Shown here: positions 24,805-33,755 of the stretch, piece by piece
Layout: every line of letters begins with the position of its first letter
Position numbering within the stretch: position 1 is the stretch's first letter
Assembly (NCBI GenBank): GCA_965116935.1
Contig: OZ220737.1
Span: 4,402,001-4,466,000, forward strand
DNA length: 64,000 nucleotides
Reading direction: 5' to 3'
Origin: VXYL01 sp965116935
GTDB taxonomy: Bacteria > Pseudomonadota > Gammaproteobacteria > Pseudomonadales > Azotimanducaceae
The notes under the pieces: generated by a model
Told to the model about the DNA's origin: nothing
What the model saw: the letters and a program-made list of their open reading frames with translations, nothing else
Database searches by the model: none
Made by a program: the position numbers and the translations under genes

Positions 24805-26652
24805 GTGGCGCGATTGCCGGTCATCATCGGGTTTGGCGGAGTGAATCCCGCCGGGCGGATTTCCTCCCACCACGCCTATCGCCGCACCGTCATCGACGCG
24901 ATCGGCAAGGAGGCAGCCGACGACACCTATGCCAGTCTCGCCGCGTTGATGAACTTGGACGGCGACAGCGCCGATCCGGCTGTACGCACACACATCAAGG
25001 ATCACACGCTGATTCGTCGCGTCGAGTGCTTCGACCCGAGCGACATCCCGTGGCAGCGGCGGGCACGGCTTCAGCCAGCACAAGGCAATGCGTTGGCCTT
25101 CACCGTTGCCGCCCGGGACATGCCCGAACGCATCCCGGACAGCTGGGACGTCAGTCAGCGCGACGACGGCGCCTTCGACGTCACCGCTCCGCAAGCGGAT
25201 GTGCTGGTGCCGGACCGACGCGACTCCCGGGTCACATCCGCTGGCGAGGCGCCCACCGGCTTCGATCCCGGCAGCCTCTATCAGTCACGCAGCCACCCGC
25301 GGGGTCTGCAACTTGCCATCTACGGCGCATCCGACGCGGTTCGCTCCGTTGGCATCCCTTGGCAGGAACTGAAAAGCCGCGTGCGTCCAGACCAGTTCTC
25401 GGCCTATGCCGGCAGCGCCATGGGGCAGCTCGACGACCAAAGCACGCGCGGCATGATGCAGGCGCCCATGATGGGCCGTCGCCCCAACTCCAAGCAGGCG
25501 GCGCTGGGCCTCGTCGAAATGCCGGCCGATTTCGTCAACGCCTACGTCATTGGCAGCGTCGGCGCCACCGGCGGCATGATCGGCGCCTGCGCCACCTTCC
25601 TTTACAACCTGCGTGCCGCCGTGGACGACATCAAGAGCGGTCGCTGCCGCGTCGCCCTGGCGGGAAGTGCCGAGGCGCCCATCGTTCCGGAACTCATGGA
25701 GGCCTTTCGCACCATGGGAGCGCTGGCGGAGGACGAAGCCCTCATGGCCATCGACGGTGCCGATCAGGTGGACAACCGTCGCGCCTGCCGACCGTTCGCG
25801 GAGAACTGCGGCTTCACGATGGCGGAGGCATCGGTTTACGTCGTGTTGGTCGATGACGAACTGGTGCTGGAGCTTGGCGCCGACATCCACGGCGCCGTGC
25901 CGGATGTTTTCGTCAATGCGGACGGCTTCAAGAAGTCGATCCCCGGACCCGGCGTCGGCAACTACATCACGGTGGGCAAGGCGCTGGCGACGGCGCGGGC
26001 GATCCTCGGCGAGGAGGCGGTGCGGCAGCGTTCCTACGTCCACGCGCACGGCACCGGCACGCCGCAGAATCGTGTAACCGAGTCGCACATCCTGAACGAA
26101 ATAGCCAAGGCGTTCGGCATCGAGCGCTGGGACGTCGCTGCCATCAAGGCATATCTCGGTCACACTCTCGCACCGGCTTCGGGCGACCAGGTGGCCGCTG
26201 CCCTTGGGGCATGGCAGTACGGCTGGATTCCAGGCATCGCCACCATCGAGGGTCCCGCTGACGACGTGCATCACAGCAATCTGCGCATCGGCCCAGAGCA
26301 CATTGAGATCGACCCCGAAGCGATGGATGTGGCGCTGGTCAATTCCAAGGGATTCGGCGGCAACAACGCGACGGGCGTCGTCCTCTCGCCCCACGTCACC
26401 GAAGCCATGCTTGCGAAACGCCACGGAGCAACCGCCATGCAGCGCCACGCTCGCCGCAACGAGGGCGTTCACGCGGCAGCCGTCGACTACGACGCCGCCG
26501 CCACCCGTGGTGAAGACAAGCCCATTTACCACTTCGGCGAGGACGTGCTCCAAGGCGAGGACATCGGCATCGACGCCCAGAGCCTTCGGGTCCCAGGCTA
26601 CGGCACCCCAGTCTCGCTAGACGCCGACAACCCCTTCCCCGACATGACCTAA
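24805..26652 (+). CDS. fabY: 3-ketoacyl-ACP synthase of the FabY type
   Basis: This 615-aa condensing enzyme resembles Pseudomonas FabY, which starts fatty acid synthesis by condensing acetyl-CoA with malonyl-ACP, replacing FabH. The N-terminus RLPVIIGFGGVNPAGR and C-terminus LRVPGYGTPVSLDADNPFPD match that family. The nucleophile is the cysteine of TGGMIGACATFLYNLRAA; catalytic histidines are in HAHGTGTPQN and KAYLGHTLAPASGDQ. GTG at 24805 was chosen by that N-terminal match; the frame is open further upstream. The neighbouring carboxylase and thiolase support a role in chain initiation. Confidence 0.88.
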   Translation: MARLPVIIGFGGVNPAGRISSHHAYRRTVIDAIGKEAADDTYASLAALMNLDGDSADPAVRTHIKDHTLIRRVECFDPSDIPWQRRARLQPAQGNALAFTVAARDMPERIPDSWDVSQRDDGAFDVTAPQADVLVPDRRDSRVTSAGEAPTGFDPGSLYQSRSHPRGLQLAIYGASDAVRSVGIPWQELKSRVRPDQFSAYAGSAMGQLDDQSTRGMMQAPMMGRRPNSKQAALGLVEMPADFVNAYVIGSVGATGGMIGACATFLYNLRAAVDDIKSGRCRVALAGSAEAPIVPELMEAFRTMGALAEDEALMAIDGADQVDNRRACRPFAENCGFTMAEASVYVVLVDDELVLELGADIHGAVPDVFVNADGFKKSIPGPGVGNYITVGKALATARAILGEEAVRQRSYVHAHGTGTPQNRVTESHILNEIAKAFGIERWDVAAIKAYLGHTLAPASGDQVAAALGAWQYGWIPGIATIEGPADDVHHSNLRIGPEHIEIDPEAMDVALVNSKGFGGNNATGVVLSPHVTEAMLAKRHGATAMQRHARRNEGVHAAAVDYDAAATRGEDKPIYHFGEDVLQGEDIGIDAQSLRVPGYGTPVSLDADNPFPDMT

Positions 26653-26715
26653 CGCCTAGCCCGCATTTCTCACCAGGCCTCGTAGCGAGGGCGACGAGGC
26701 GCGCCCAACCACCTC

Positions 26716-27516
26716 TCAGTTGACCGTAGAGCGACCACCTCGCGATTGTCGGGCCCGTTCCCGCAGCCGCTTGGCGATTTCCTCACTCGGAGCGTACTGC
26801 ACGGCGCGTTCGAGTTCCTCAGCGACCATCTCGGGCGCGCCGAGCGCCATCCACAGGTCCGCGCGCTCGACGTAGATGCCGTACATCTCGGGCACGATCA
26901 GCAGTTGGTAGTCGGAAATCGTGAGGGCCCGCGCCGGATCGCCACCACGCTGCACCAGCATCCGGGCGTTGTTGAGCATCCGCAAGGTGACCTCGCGCGG
27001 CGTCGCCTGGGCAAACGCGCCCGCCTCGCCAACGCGGTTCGCGCGGAGCCAAGCGGTGCACTCCTCGCGCGAAGTGACCCGCAGGCCAAACGGATCCACC
27101 AAGGCGCCACCAATGGTCACGAGGAAGTGGCGCGGGAAGTTGACACCCATTGCCTCGAGCCCCAGCAGGCGTGCGACGCCCATCGCCACCACCCCCATCG
27201 ACACCGGAATGCCTTGCTGGCTTTTCAGCACGTGCGGCAGGATGCTGTTCTCCAGTTCGTAGTAGCGCTCGCGAGCACCGCTGAAGCCTTGGCTCGCCAT
27301 TTCCGCAACGACATGCGTCGCGCCCGGCTCGCCCCTCTCCCTTGCCGAGGCAGCGATGCGCTCGATCTCGCCCCGAGCCCATTCCACATCAGCGTCGTCG
27401 GATTCGAGGATGCGCGCGACGATGAGTGCACCTTCCACCGGATCGTCGTTGCGGTCGAGAAACCCGAGTAGGTCGCCCTTGAGCGGCAGGTCCGTCAGCC
27501 CGCCGTCGTCGCTCAC
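26716..27516 (-). CDS. sirB1: SirB1-family transglutaminase-like protein
   Basis: This 266-aa protein carries the Transglut_core2 domain of SirB1. Key segments are YYELENSILPHVLKSQQGIP, SMGVVAMGVARLLGLEAMGV and NFPRHFLV, followed by LVDPFG, with tetratricopeptide-like helices towards the C-terminus (ALGAPEMVAEELERAVQYAP). The catalytic cysteine of true transglutaminases is absent, as is usual in SirB1. In other genomes SirB1 lies with prfA and prmC; here it overlaps the prfC stop by 4 nt (GTGA), keeping a link to termination factors. Its biochemical role is unknown. Confidence 0.82.
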   Translation of the reverse strand: MSDDGGLTDLPLKGDLLGFLDRNDDPVEGALIVARILESDDADVEWARGEIERIAASARERGEPGATHVVAEMASQGFSGARERYYELENSILPHVLKSQQGIPVSMGVVAMGVARLLGLEAMGVNFPRHFLVTIGGALVDPFGLRVTSREECTAWLRANRVGEAGAFAQATPREVTLRMLNNARMLVQRGGDPARALTISDYQLLIVPEMYGIYVERADLWMALGAPEMVAEELERAVQYAPSEEIAKRLRERARQSRGGRSTVN

Positions 27517-29108
27517 GGCGCCACCGCCGCATGTTCCCGCGCCGCCGCAAATCGAATCTCCGGCCAGCGCTCTTCGGTGAGGCTGAGGTTGGTGCGGCTC
27601 GACGCGAGGTAGGCGAGATGCCCGCCGCCGTCGATGGCAAGGCGGCCAAGATTGCGGCTCTTGAACTCATCGAGCCGACGCGGATCGTCGCACTGCACCC
27701 AGCGCGCCGTGAAAATGTCCCCCGGCGCGAACACGCAGTCGGCGCGGTATTCGGCATCGAGCCGATGCGCCACTACGTCGAACTGCAGCGAGCCGACGGC
27801 ACCGATAACGATGTCGTTGCGCGCCAAGGGGAAGAAGACCTGTGTCGCACCCTCCTCCGAAAGCTGCCGCACGCCCTTCTCGAGCTGCTTCGCCTTGAGC
27901 GGATCCCGTGCCCGCACCACCTGAAACAGCTCCGGGGCGAAGTTCGGAACGCCCTCGAAGCGCAGTTCCTCGCCTTCGGTGAAGGTGTCGCCGATGCTGA
28001 TGGCGCCGTGGTTGTAGAGCCCAATGATGTCTCCGGCCCAGGCTTCCTGCGCCTGCACTCGATCACCAGCCATGAAGGTGACCGCATTGCCCACCTTCAT
28101 GTCGCGCCCCATCCGAACGTGGCGCAGACGCATCCCCGGTCGATAGCCGCCGGAACACACCCGCAGGAAGGCGATGCGGTCCCGGTGCTTCGGATCCATG
28201 TTCGCCTGAATCTTGAACACGAAGCCGGAAAACTTGGCTTCCTGTGGCTGCACGTTGCGCGACGCCCCGCCGTTGACGCTGGCGGTGCGCGAACCCGGTG
28301 CCGGCGCGTGCTCCGAGAAGCAGTCAAGGAAGTGCTCGACGCCAAAGTTGCCGAGGGCGGTGCCGAAGAACACGGGCGTCCGCCGCCCGGCAAGGAACGC
28401 TTCCTCGTCGAAGGCATGGCTTGCCCCGCGCACAAGCTCCACTTCCTCGGCGAAGCCCTCATGTTCGTCGCCAAGCCACGCGCGCGCCTCCGCGCTGTCG
28501 AGCCCTTCGATGGTGCACCACTCGCGACGTTTGTCGCCGTGGCCGGACTCGTAGCAGACGATGCGGTCCTGCGCCAGCAGATACACGCCCCGGAAGGAGC
28601 TGCCGGCGCCAATGGGCCACGACATGGGCGCACATTCGATGGCGAGGACATCCTCGACCTCGTCGATCAACTCCACCGGATCACGGATTTCCCGATCCAG
28701 CTTGTTGATGAACGTGAACACGGGCGTGTCCCGCATTCGGCAGATTTCCAGCAGCCGAATGGTGCGCGGCTCCACGCCCTTGGAACCGTCAATGACCATG
28801 AGCGCGGAATCCACCGCCGTGAGGGTGCGGTAGGTGTCCTCGGAGAAATCCTCGTGACCCGGCGTGTCGAGGAGATTCACGACGTGCGAGCCATAGTCAA
28901 ACTGCATCACCGACGTAGTGACCGAAATGCCCCGCTCCTGCTCCATCTTCATCCAGTCTGAAGCGGCGTGGCGGTTCGACTTGCGCGCCTTGATGGTGCC
29001 GGCCATCACGATGGCGTTGCCAAGCAGCAACAGCTTCTCCGTCACCGTCGTCTTGCCGGCATCGGGATGCGAGATGATCGCGAAGGTACGGCGCCGGTCG
29101 GTTTCCAC
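27513..29108 (-). CDS. prfC: Peptide chain release factor 3
   Basis: This 531-aa translational GTPase recycles RF1 and RF2 after peptide release. G motifs are visible: P-loop SHPDAGKTTVTEKLLL, switch II DTPGHEDFSEDTYR and NKLD. The RF3-specific sequence GTALGNFGVEHFLDCFSEHA follows, and QLSEEGATQVF is in the C-terminal domain. The GTG start at 29108 gives METDRRRTFAIISHPDAGKT, the expected register. Length is normal. It is probably co-expressed with sirB1 downstream and may belong with the gene at 29145-29804 upstream. Confidence 0.95.
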   Translation of the reverse strand: METDRRRTFAIISHPDAGKTTVTEKLLLLGNAIVMAGTIKARKSNRHAASDWMKMEQERGISVTTSVMQFDYGSHVVNLLDTPGHEDFSEDTYRTLTAVDSALMVIDGSKGVEPRTIRLLEICRMRDTPVFTFINKLDREIRDPVELIDEVEDVLAIECAPMSWPIGAGSSFRGVYLLAQDRIVCYESGHGDKRREWCTIEGLDSAEARAWLGDEHEGFAEEVELVRGASHAFDEEAFLAGRRTPVFFGTALGNFGVEHFLDCFSEHAPAPGSRTASVNGGASRNVQPQEAKFSGFVFKIQANMDPKHRDRIAFLRVCSGGYRPGMRLRHVRMGRDMKVGNAVTFMAGDRVQAQEAWAGDIIGLYNHGAISIGDTFTEGEELRFEGVPNFAPELFQVVRARDPLKAKQLEKGVRQLSEEGATQVFFPLARNDIVIGAVGSLQFDVVAHRLDAEYRADCVFAPGDIFTARWVQCDDPRRLDEFKSRNLGRLAIDGGGHLAYLASSRTNLSLTEERWPEIRFAAAREHAAVAP

Positions 29109-29144
29109 GCGGAGGACGGTCTATTGCGGATCGGTGGCGGCGGA

Positions 29145-29804
29145 TTATAGCGACGGCGACTTCGACTCCGCGATCAGCCGCCACAAGGCTTGCTTGGCCT
29201 CAGGCGATTCATCGCCGGGATTCACATAAATGCCGCGTTCGATGGCTTGCGTCGGGAGTTCCTCCTCGCCGAGACCCCACGTGGCGGCAGCCTTGGTGCC
29301 GGACACCACACGGCGCATGGCTTCGCCTTCCATCTGATGGCCGGCAAAGGCGGCAAAGGCGCGCTCCGGCTGGCTGCTTGCGGAGACTCCGGGCTGGGGC
29401 CAGTCGAAGCGCAGCGATTGCACCTTCGCGCCACGAAAGCCATCCATGGCGCGCATCACATCGAGCAGGAACCGCCGTCGGGGCCAAGCGTCTTCGGCAA
29501 TGGCCGCAAACACATCGCCGAGTCGCAGGCAGCGGATGGTGAAGGCCTCGATGGCCGGCACCGAAGGGGAATCTCCAGGCGCAGGCGACCCCTGCAAGTC
29601 TTGCGAGCGTCGTGCTGGCGCAGGTTGGGTTTGCCTTCGAGCCGGGCCAGAGTTGCCGATGGCGGCTGGCACACGCTGCGACACATCGGCAGCCGCTTCC
29701 GCGAGGTCGCTAGACGACTCCTCCCCTATCGGTTCCGACCGACGCACCCAGACATCAACGCCAAGGCGTCGGAACCAAGCATGTTTCGCACTGCCATGCG
29801 CCAT
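29145..29804 (-). CDS. Hypothetical protein
   Basis: This predicted 219-aa cytosolic protein is not assigned. The N-terminus HAWFRRLGVDVWVRR is followed by a low-complexity stretch rich in Ala, Pro and Arg, then a conserved-looking part with RFDWPQPGVSASSQPERAFA and a C-terminus AKQALWRLIAESK. The general form (LGVDVW..R near the start, FDWP in the middle) recalls small proteins encoded beside rimI in pseudomonads, but I cannot confirm it. It lies 36 nt upstream of prfC on the same strand. Codon use in the third position is GC-rich, as in real genes here. Confidence 0.6.
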   Translation of the reverse strand: MAHGSAKHAWFRRLGVDVWVRRSEPIGEESSSDLAEAAADVSQRVPAAIGNSGPARRQTQPAPARRSQDLQGSPAPGDSPSVPAIEAFTIRCLRLGDVFAAIAEDAWPRRRFLLDVMRAMDGFRGAKVQSLRFDWPQPGVSASSQPERAFAAFAGHQMEGEAMRRVVSGTKAAATWGLGEEELPTQAIERGIYVNPGDESPEAKQALWRLIAESKSPSL

Positions 29805-29894
29805 CGCCAGTCCAGTGTATCAATCGCAAGTCACGGTTCGCCCGCCCGTGGGCACCGTGATAGGGTGCGCGCCCCACCCAAGGGTGCGCCCGAC

Positions 29895-30950
29895 ATGCAA
29901 TACAACACCGACGACGTTCGCATCACCGGCATGGAGGAGGTGCGGGCACCCGATGAAGTGATCGAGGAACTGCCGATTACGCCAGATGCATCGGCGATGG
30001 TGTTCAACAGCCGCCGCGAGGCCAGCGACATCATCAACGGGCGCGACGACCGCGTGCTTGCCATCGTCGGCCCCTGCTCCATCCATGATCCCGAAGCGGC
30101 GCGCGAATACGCCGGCAAGCTCGCCGAACTCGCGCAGGGCTTGCACGACCACCTCTGCATCGTCATGCGCGTTTACTTCGAGAAGCCCCGCACCACCGTC
30201 GGCTGGAAGGGCCTCATCAACGACCCCGGCCTCGACAATTCGTTCGACATCAACACCGGCCTCAAGGCCGCCCGCTCGCTCCTGCTCGACATCGCTGGCT
30301 TCGGCATCGGCGCCGGCACGGAGTACCTGGACCTCATTACGCCGCAGTACATCGCCGACCTCGTCTGCTGGGGTGCCATCGGCGCCCGCACCACCGAGAG
30401 CCAAGTGCATCGCCAGCTCGCCTCGGGGCTTTCCTGTCCCATCGGCTTCAAGAACACCACCAACGGCGACATCCAAGTGGCGGCCGATGCCGTCAAGTCC
30501 GCCCGCCACCCGCACATCTTCCTGTCGGTGACCAAGACCGGCCACTCGGCCATCTTCTCCACCGCCGGCAACCCAGACTGCCACATCATCCTGCGCGGCG
30601 GTGGCGGCAAGACCAACTTCGACAATCCCTCGGTGCACTACGCCAGCCGCATCCTCGGCGAAGGGGGCCTCGGCGAGAGCATGATGATCGATGCCAGCCA
30701 CGCCAACAGCAACAAGGACCACCGCCGCCAGGTAGATGTGCTCGCCGAACTCTCGCGCCAGCTCGCCGGCGGCGAGCCCCGCATCATGGGCGTGATGGTC
30801 GAAAGCAATCTGGTGGAGGGCAACCAGAAGCTCGGCGGCAAGCTAACCTACGGCCAGAGCGTGACCGACGCCTGCATCGGCTGGGACGACACCGTGCGCA
30901 GCCTCGAAGGGCTGGCCGAGGCGGTGGACGCCAGACGCCAAGCCGCCTAG
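29895..30950 (+). CDS. aroG: 3-deoxy-7-phosphoheptulonate synthase, class I
   Basis: This 351-aa enzyme condenses phosphoenolpyruvate with erythrose 4-phosphate, the first step to chorismate and the aromatic amino acids. Signatures are LAIVGPCSIHDPEAAREYA, RVYFEKPRTTVGWKGLIND, GARTTESQVHRQLASGL and the metal-binding DASHANSNKDHRRQ; it ends LVEGNQKLGGKLTYGQSVTD. ATG at 29895 gives the standard length. Feedback isozymes (Phe, Tyr or Trp) cannot be told apart with certainty, so the symbol is generic. The suhB-like gene follows after 44 nt. Confidence 0.92.
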   Translation: MQYNTDDVRITGMEEVRAPDEVIEELPITPDASAMVFNSRREASDIINGRDDRVLAIVGPCSIHDPEAAREYAGKLAELAQGLHDHLCIVMRVYFEKPRTTVGWKGLINDPGLDNSFDINTGLKAARSLLLDIAGFGIGAGTEYLDLITPQYIADLVCWGAIGARTTESQVHRQLASGLSCPIGFKNTTNGDIQVAADAVKSARHPHIFLSVTKTGHSAIFSTAGNPDCHIILRGGGGKTNFDNPSVHYASRILGEGGLGESMMIDASHANSNKDHRRQVDVLAELSRQLAGGEPRIMGVMVESNLVEGNQKLGGKLTYGQSVTDACIGWDDTVRSLEGLAEAVDARRQAA

Positions 30951-30994
30951 GCGGCGAGCCTCCTCGCGCCGCAAACAGCAAGTACGCAGCAACC

Positions 30995-31813
30995 GTGGAA
31001 CCGATGGCCTACATCGCCCTGCGCGCGGCACGTCGCGCCGGCCGCATCATCCTGCCGGCCATGGATCGGGTGGACACCCTGACGATCGAGCACAAAGGCA
31101 AGAACGACCTCGTCACCGAGATCGACCGGCAGGCCGAGGACGCCATCGTCGAAACCATCCTCGCGGCCTATCCCGGCCACGCCATCGTCGGCGAGGAGCG
31201 GGGCACCCGAGCGGCCGCCGGCGACAGCGACGACGCGCGCTATACATGGATCATCGATCCACTCGACGGCACCATCAATTTCCTCTACGGCATCCCGCAC
31301 TTTTGCACCTCCATCGCCGTCAAGCGCGACGGAACGCTGATGCACGGCGTGGTGGTGGATCATGTCCACAACGAGGAGTTCACCGCCTCCCGAGGCGACG
31401 GCGCGCGCCTGAACGGCCGCCGCCTCTTGCGCGTATCGCGCCACAAACAGCTCGACGAGGCCGTGATCGGCACGGGGCTCGTGTCGGAACGAGCACCCGA
31501 CCGCATCACGGCCTACGGCCACATGACGGGCGCGCTGAATCGCGAGTGCCGCACATTGCGTCGTCAGGGTGCTGCGGCACTGGATCTGGCCTGGGTCGCC
31601 GCCGGCCGCCTCGACGGCTACTTCGAGTTTGGCCTCAAGACCTGGGACATGGCCGCCGCTGCGGTCATCGTTCGGGAAGCCGGCGGCTTTGTCAGCGATG
31701 CCGACGGCGGCGACCGGTTTCTGGAGACCGGCAACGTCGTCGCCGCCAACCCGCGTCTCATCAGACATCTGCTCCGCTCGATCCGCAATGGCACCGAGGC
31801 GGCACTTGCGTAA
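30995..31813 (+). CDS. suhB: Inositol monophosphatase family protein, SuhB-like
   Basis: This 272-aa Mg-dependent phosphatase has the family metal site in WIIDPLDGTINFLYGIPHF and the second motif in WDMAAAAVIVREAGG, with GEERG near residue 68. The N-terminus EPMAYIALRAARRAGRII is characteristic of SuhB; the GTG at 30995 yields it. In gammaproteobacteria SuhB also acts as a subunit of the rRNA antitermination complex, so it may be regulatory as well as enzymatic. It lies between the DAHP synthase and an exported methyltransferase-like gene, all on the plus strand. Confidence 0.9.
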   Translation: MEPMAYIALRAARRAGRIILPAMDRVDTLTIEHKGKNDLVTEIDRQAEDAIVETILAAYPGHAIVGEERGTRAAAGDSDDARYTWIIDPLDGTINFLYGIPHFCTSIAVKRDGTLMHGVVVDHVHNEEFTASRGDGARLNGRRLLRVSRHKQLDEAVIGTGLVSERAPDRITAYGHMTGALNRECRTLRRQGAAALDLAWVAAGRLDGYFEFGLKTWDMAAAAVIVREAGGFVSDADGGDRFLETGNVVAANPRLIRHLLRSIRNGTEAALA

Positions 31814-31856
31814 ACTCGGGCAGCGACGCCACCCAACGCCGGAGGGGCCCCTTGCC

Positions 31857-32627
31857 ATGATCCGTGGAACCACATGTGCACGGCACCGAGTGCTTGCCGT
31901 GCTGGCACTGGCATGCACCGTCGCCCTACCGGCGGCCGACCTTGCCGAGGAGTTGGCGGCACCAAGCCGCAGCGAAGAAGACCGCGCCCGCGACGCGGGG
32001 CGCAGACCCGCCGAAGTGATCGCCTTCCTCGGTATCGAACCGGGCATGACTGTGATGGACCTGGTTGCCTCGGGCGGCTGGTACACAGAGGTGCTATCCA
32101 TCGCCGTGGGTGACGGCGGCACCGTCTATGCGCAGAATCCGCCGATGATGCTGGCCTTCCGTGACGGCTACTACGACAAGGCCATCACCGCTCGCCTGGC
32201 CGGCGATCGATTGCCCAACGTGGTGCGCCTGGACCGCGACCTGGCCGAAACCGGCCTCCCACCAGGCACGCTCGACGCCGCCATCACGGCGCTCAACTTC
32301 CATGATGTACACAACGGGATGGGCGAACAGGCGGCCACGGCTTTTCTCGTGGCGGTCAAGGCGCTCTTGAAGCCAGGCGGCGTGCTGGGACTCATCGACC
32401 ACTACGGCCAATCCGGCAACGACAACAACACCCTGCATCGGCTCGACGTTGCCACCGCACTGCCGCTCATGGAGAGCGCTGGGTTCGAGGTGACGGCGTC
32501 GGACATCCTGCGCAATCCAAGCGATGATCACACCAAGATGGTGTTCGACGAGACCGTGCGGGGCAAGACCGATCGCTTGCTGCTGCGCCTGACAAAGCCG
32601 TTGGATGAGGCCGCCACCGATGATTGA
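31857..32627 (+). CDS. Exported SAM-dependent methyltransferase-like protein
   Basis: A 256-residue protein begins with a signal peptide (HRVLAVLALACTVALPAADL, cleavage about residue 27). The rest looks like a class I methyltransferase: EPGMTVMDLVASGGWYTEVL is motif I (DLVASGG in place of the classic DxGxGxG), with ALNFHDVHNG, LLKPGGVLGLIDHYG and DILRNPSDDHTKMVF following. Homologues of this kind are common in gammaproteobacteria with no assigned substrate. GGAGGGG precedes ATG 31857 by about 10 nt. The stop overlaps the GST start by 8 nt. A periplasmic location would deny access to SAM, so activity is doubtful. Confidence 0.8.
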   Translation: MIRGTTCARHRVLAVLALACTVALPAADLAEELAAPSRSEEDRARDAGRRPAEVIAFLGIEPGMTVMDLVASGGWYTEVLSIAVGDGGTVYAQNPPMMLAFRDGYYDKAITARLAGDRLPNVVRLDRDLAETGLPPGTLDAAITALNFHDVHNGMGEQAATAFLVAVKALLKPGGVLGLIDHYGQSGNDNNTLHRLDVATALPLMESAGFEVTASDILRNPSDDHTKMVFDETVRGKTDRLLLRLTKPLDEAATDD

Positions 32628-33240
32628 TCTGTACACCTGGGCCACGCCCAACGGACGCAAGGTGTCCATCGCCCTCGAGGAAATGGGGCTCGACTACCGC
32701 GTGCATCCGGTGAACATCGGCAAAGATGAGCAGTTCGCCGCGGATTTCCTCAAGATCAGCCCCAACAACAAGATTCCCGCCATCGTCGACCACGAAACAG
32801 GGCGCGCCATGATGGAGTCCGGCGCAATCCTGCTCCATCTCGCGGACCGCACGGGCAGCTTTCAGGGACCGGACCGGTGGGCGACGCTCGAATGGCTGAT
32901 GCTGCAAATGGGCGGCGTCGGCCCCATGCTGGGCCAGGCGCACCACTTCCTGCGCTTCAACCCAGGCAAGGCCCCGTACGCCGAAACCCGCTACCGCACG
33001 GAAGCAGCGCGGCTATACGGCGTGCTCGACAGGCGCCTTAAGGACCGCGAATGGCTGGCCGACGAATACTCCATCGCCGACATGGCGACCTGGCCTTGGA
33101 TCTCCCGCTACGAATGGCAGGGCATCGACTGGAGCGACTTCCCGAACCTGAAGCGTTGGTACCTCACCATCGCCGCCAGAGAGGCGGTGCAGCGAGGCTA
33201 CGACGTGCCAGCCCTAGGACAGCCCATCCCGCTACCCTGA
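32620..33240 (+). CDS. Glutathione S-transferase, nu-class (YfcG-like)
   Basis: This 206-aa cytosolic protein has a thioredoxin-like N-terminal domain. YTWATPNGRKVSIALEEMGL contains the Thr/Asn pair used in YfcG and YghU to activate glutathione disulfide, and NKIPAIVDHE carries the cis-proline. The all-helical C-terminal domain includes SIADMATWPWISRYEWQG, the N-capping motif of GSTs. ATG at 32620 has TGAGG about 9 nt upstream. Such enzymes act as disulfide reductases or organic-peroxide reductases rather than classical transferases. It is the last gene of the 29.9-33.2 kb group. Confidence 0.87.
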   Translation: MIDLYTWATPNGRKVSIALEEMGLDYRVHPVNIGKDEQFAADFLKISPNNKIPAIVDHETGRAMMESGAILLHLADRTGSFQGPDRWATLEWLMLQMGGVGPMLGQAHHFLRFNPGKAPYAETRYRTEAARLYGVLDRRLKDREWLADEYSIADMATWPWISRYEWQGIDWSDFPNLKRWYLTIAAREAVQRGYDVPALGQPIPLP

Positions 33241-33295
33241 CTGATAGAGGAGGCCTGGGTTTTCGCTCGCCCCTTCGACGGTGCGACAGCGCCAG

Positions 33296-33631
33296 TCAGT
33301 CGCTGGCTGCCACCGCCTTGATAACCACCTTCGCCTTGCGCTCGCCCGGGTCTCGGCTAGCCGGCGTGCCGTCGAACGGGTGTGGCGTGCGGGGGACAAA
33401 CCAAGGGCGCCAATGCGTTACCGGGATGCTCTTGGTGTCGATGGGCACCGCCTTGCCGTCGGCATTCACCCGAGTCGGCGTGGAGTAGCTCCGCTCGATG
33501 TCGCTGGCCGCCCATTGCTCGAAGCTGGACTGCATTCGGGAGTCGCCTAGCGCTGTAGCCGACGCCAAAAGCGCCACCGTCGCTGCCACCAGGGCGGGGA
33601 ACCGAACGCGCATGTGATCTCGAACCCACAT
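33296..33631 (-). CDS. Small exported protein of unknown function
   Basis: This 111-aa protein has an N-terminal signal peptide (RVRFPALVAATVALLASATA, likely cleaved near residue 29). The mature part is short, charged, with the segment WRPWFVPRTPHPFDGTPA and a basic C-terminus, and has no recognised domain. ATG 33631 is preceded by GGAGG at 6 nt, which decides the start over a second ATG six codons later. It stands alone between the GST and the MFS gene, facing neither. Presumably periplasmic. Confidence 0.65.
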   Translation of the reverse strand: MWVRDHMRVRFPALVAATVALLASATALGDSRMQSSFEQWAASDIERSYSTPTRVNADGKAVPIDTKSIPVTHWRPWFVPRTPHPFDGTPASRDPGERKAKVVIKAVAASD

Positions 33632-33755
33632 TGCCTGCCTCCTTGCGAACGCGATTCGCTGTCGACAAGCCCAACCTATGCCTCGGCTAGCGTCCCGGCA
33701 ACAACCGCGTTAGAACGATTGGCACCTAAACCGCGTGCGCTTATGGCCCTTGCGC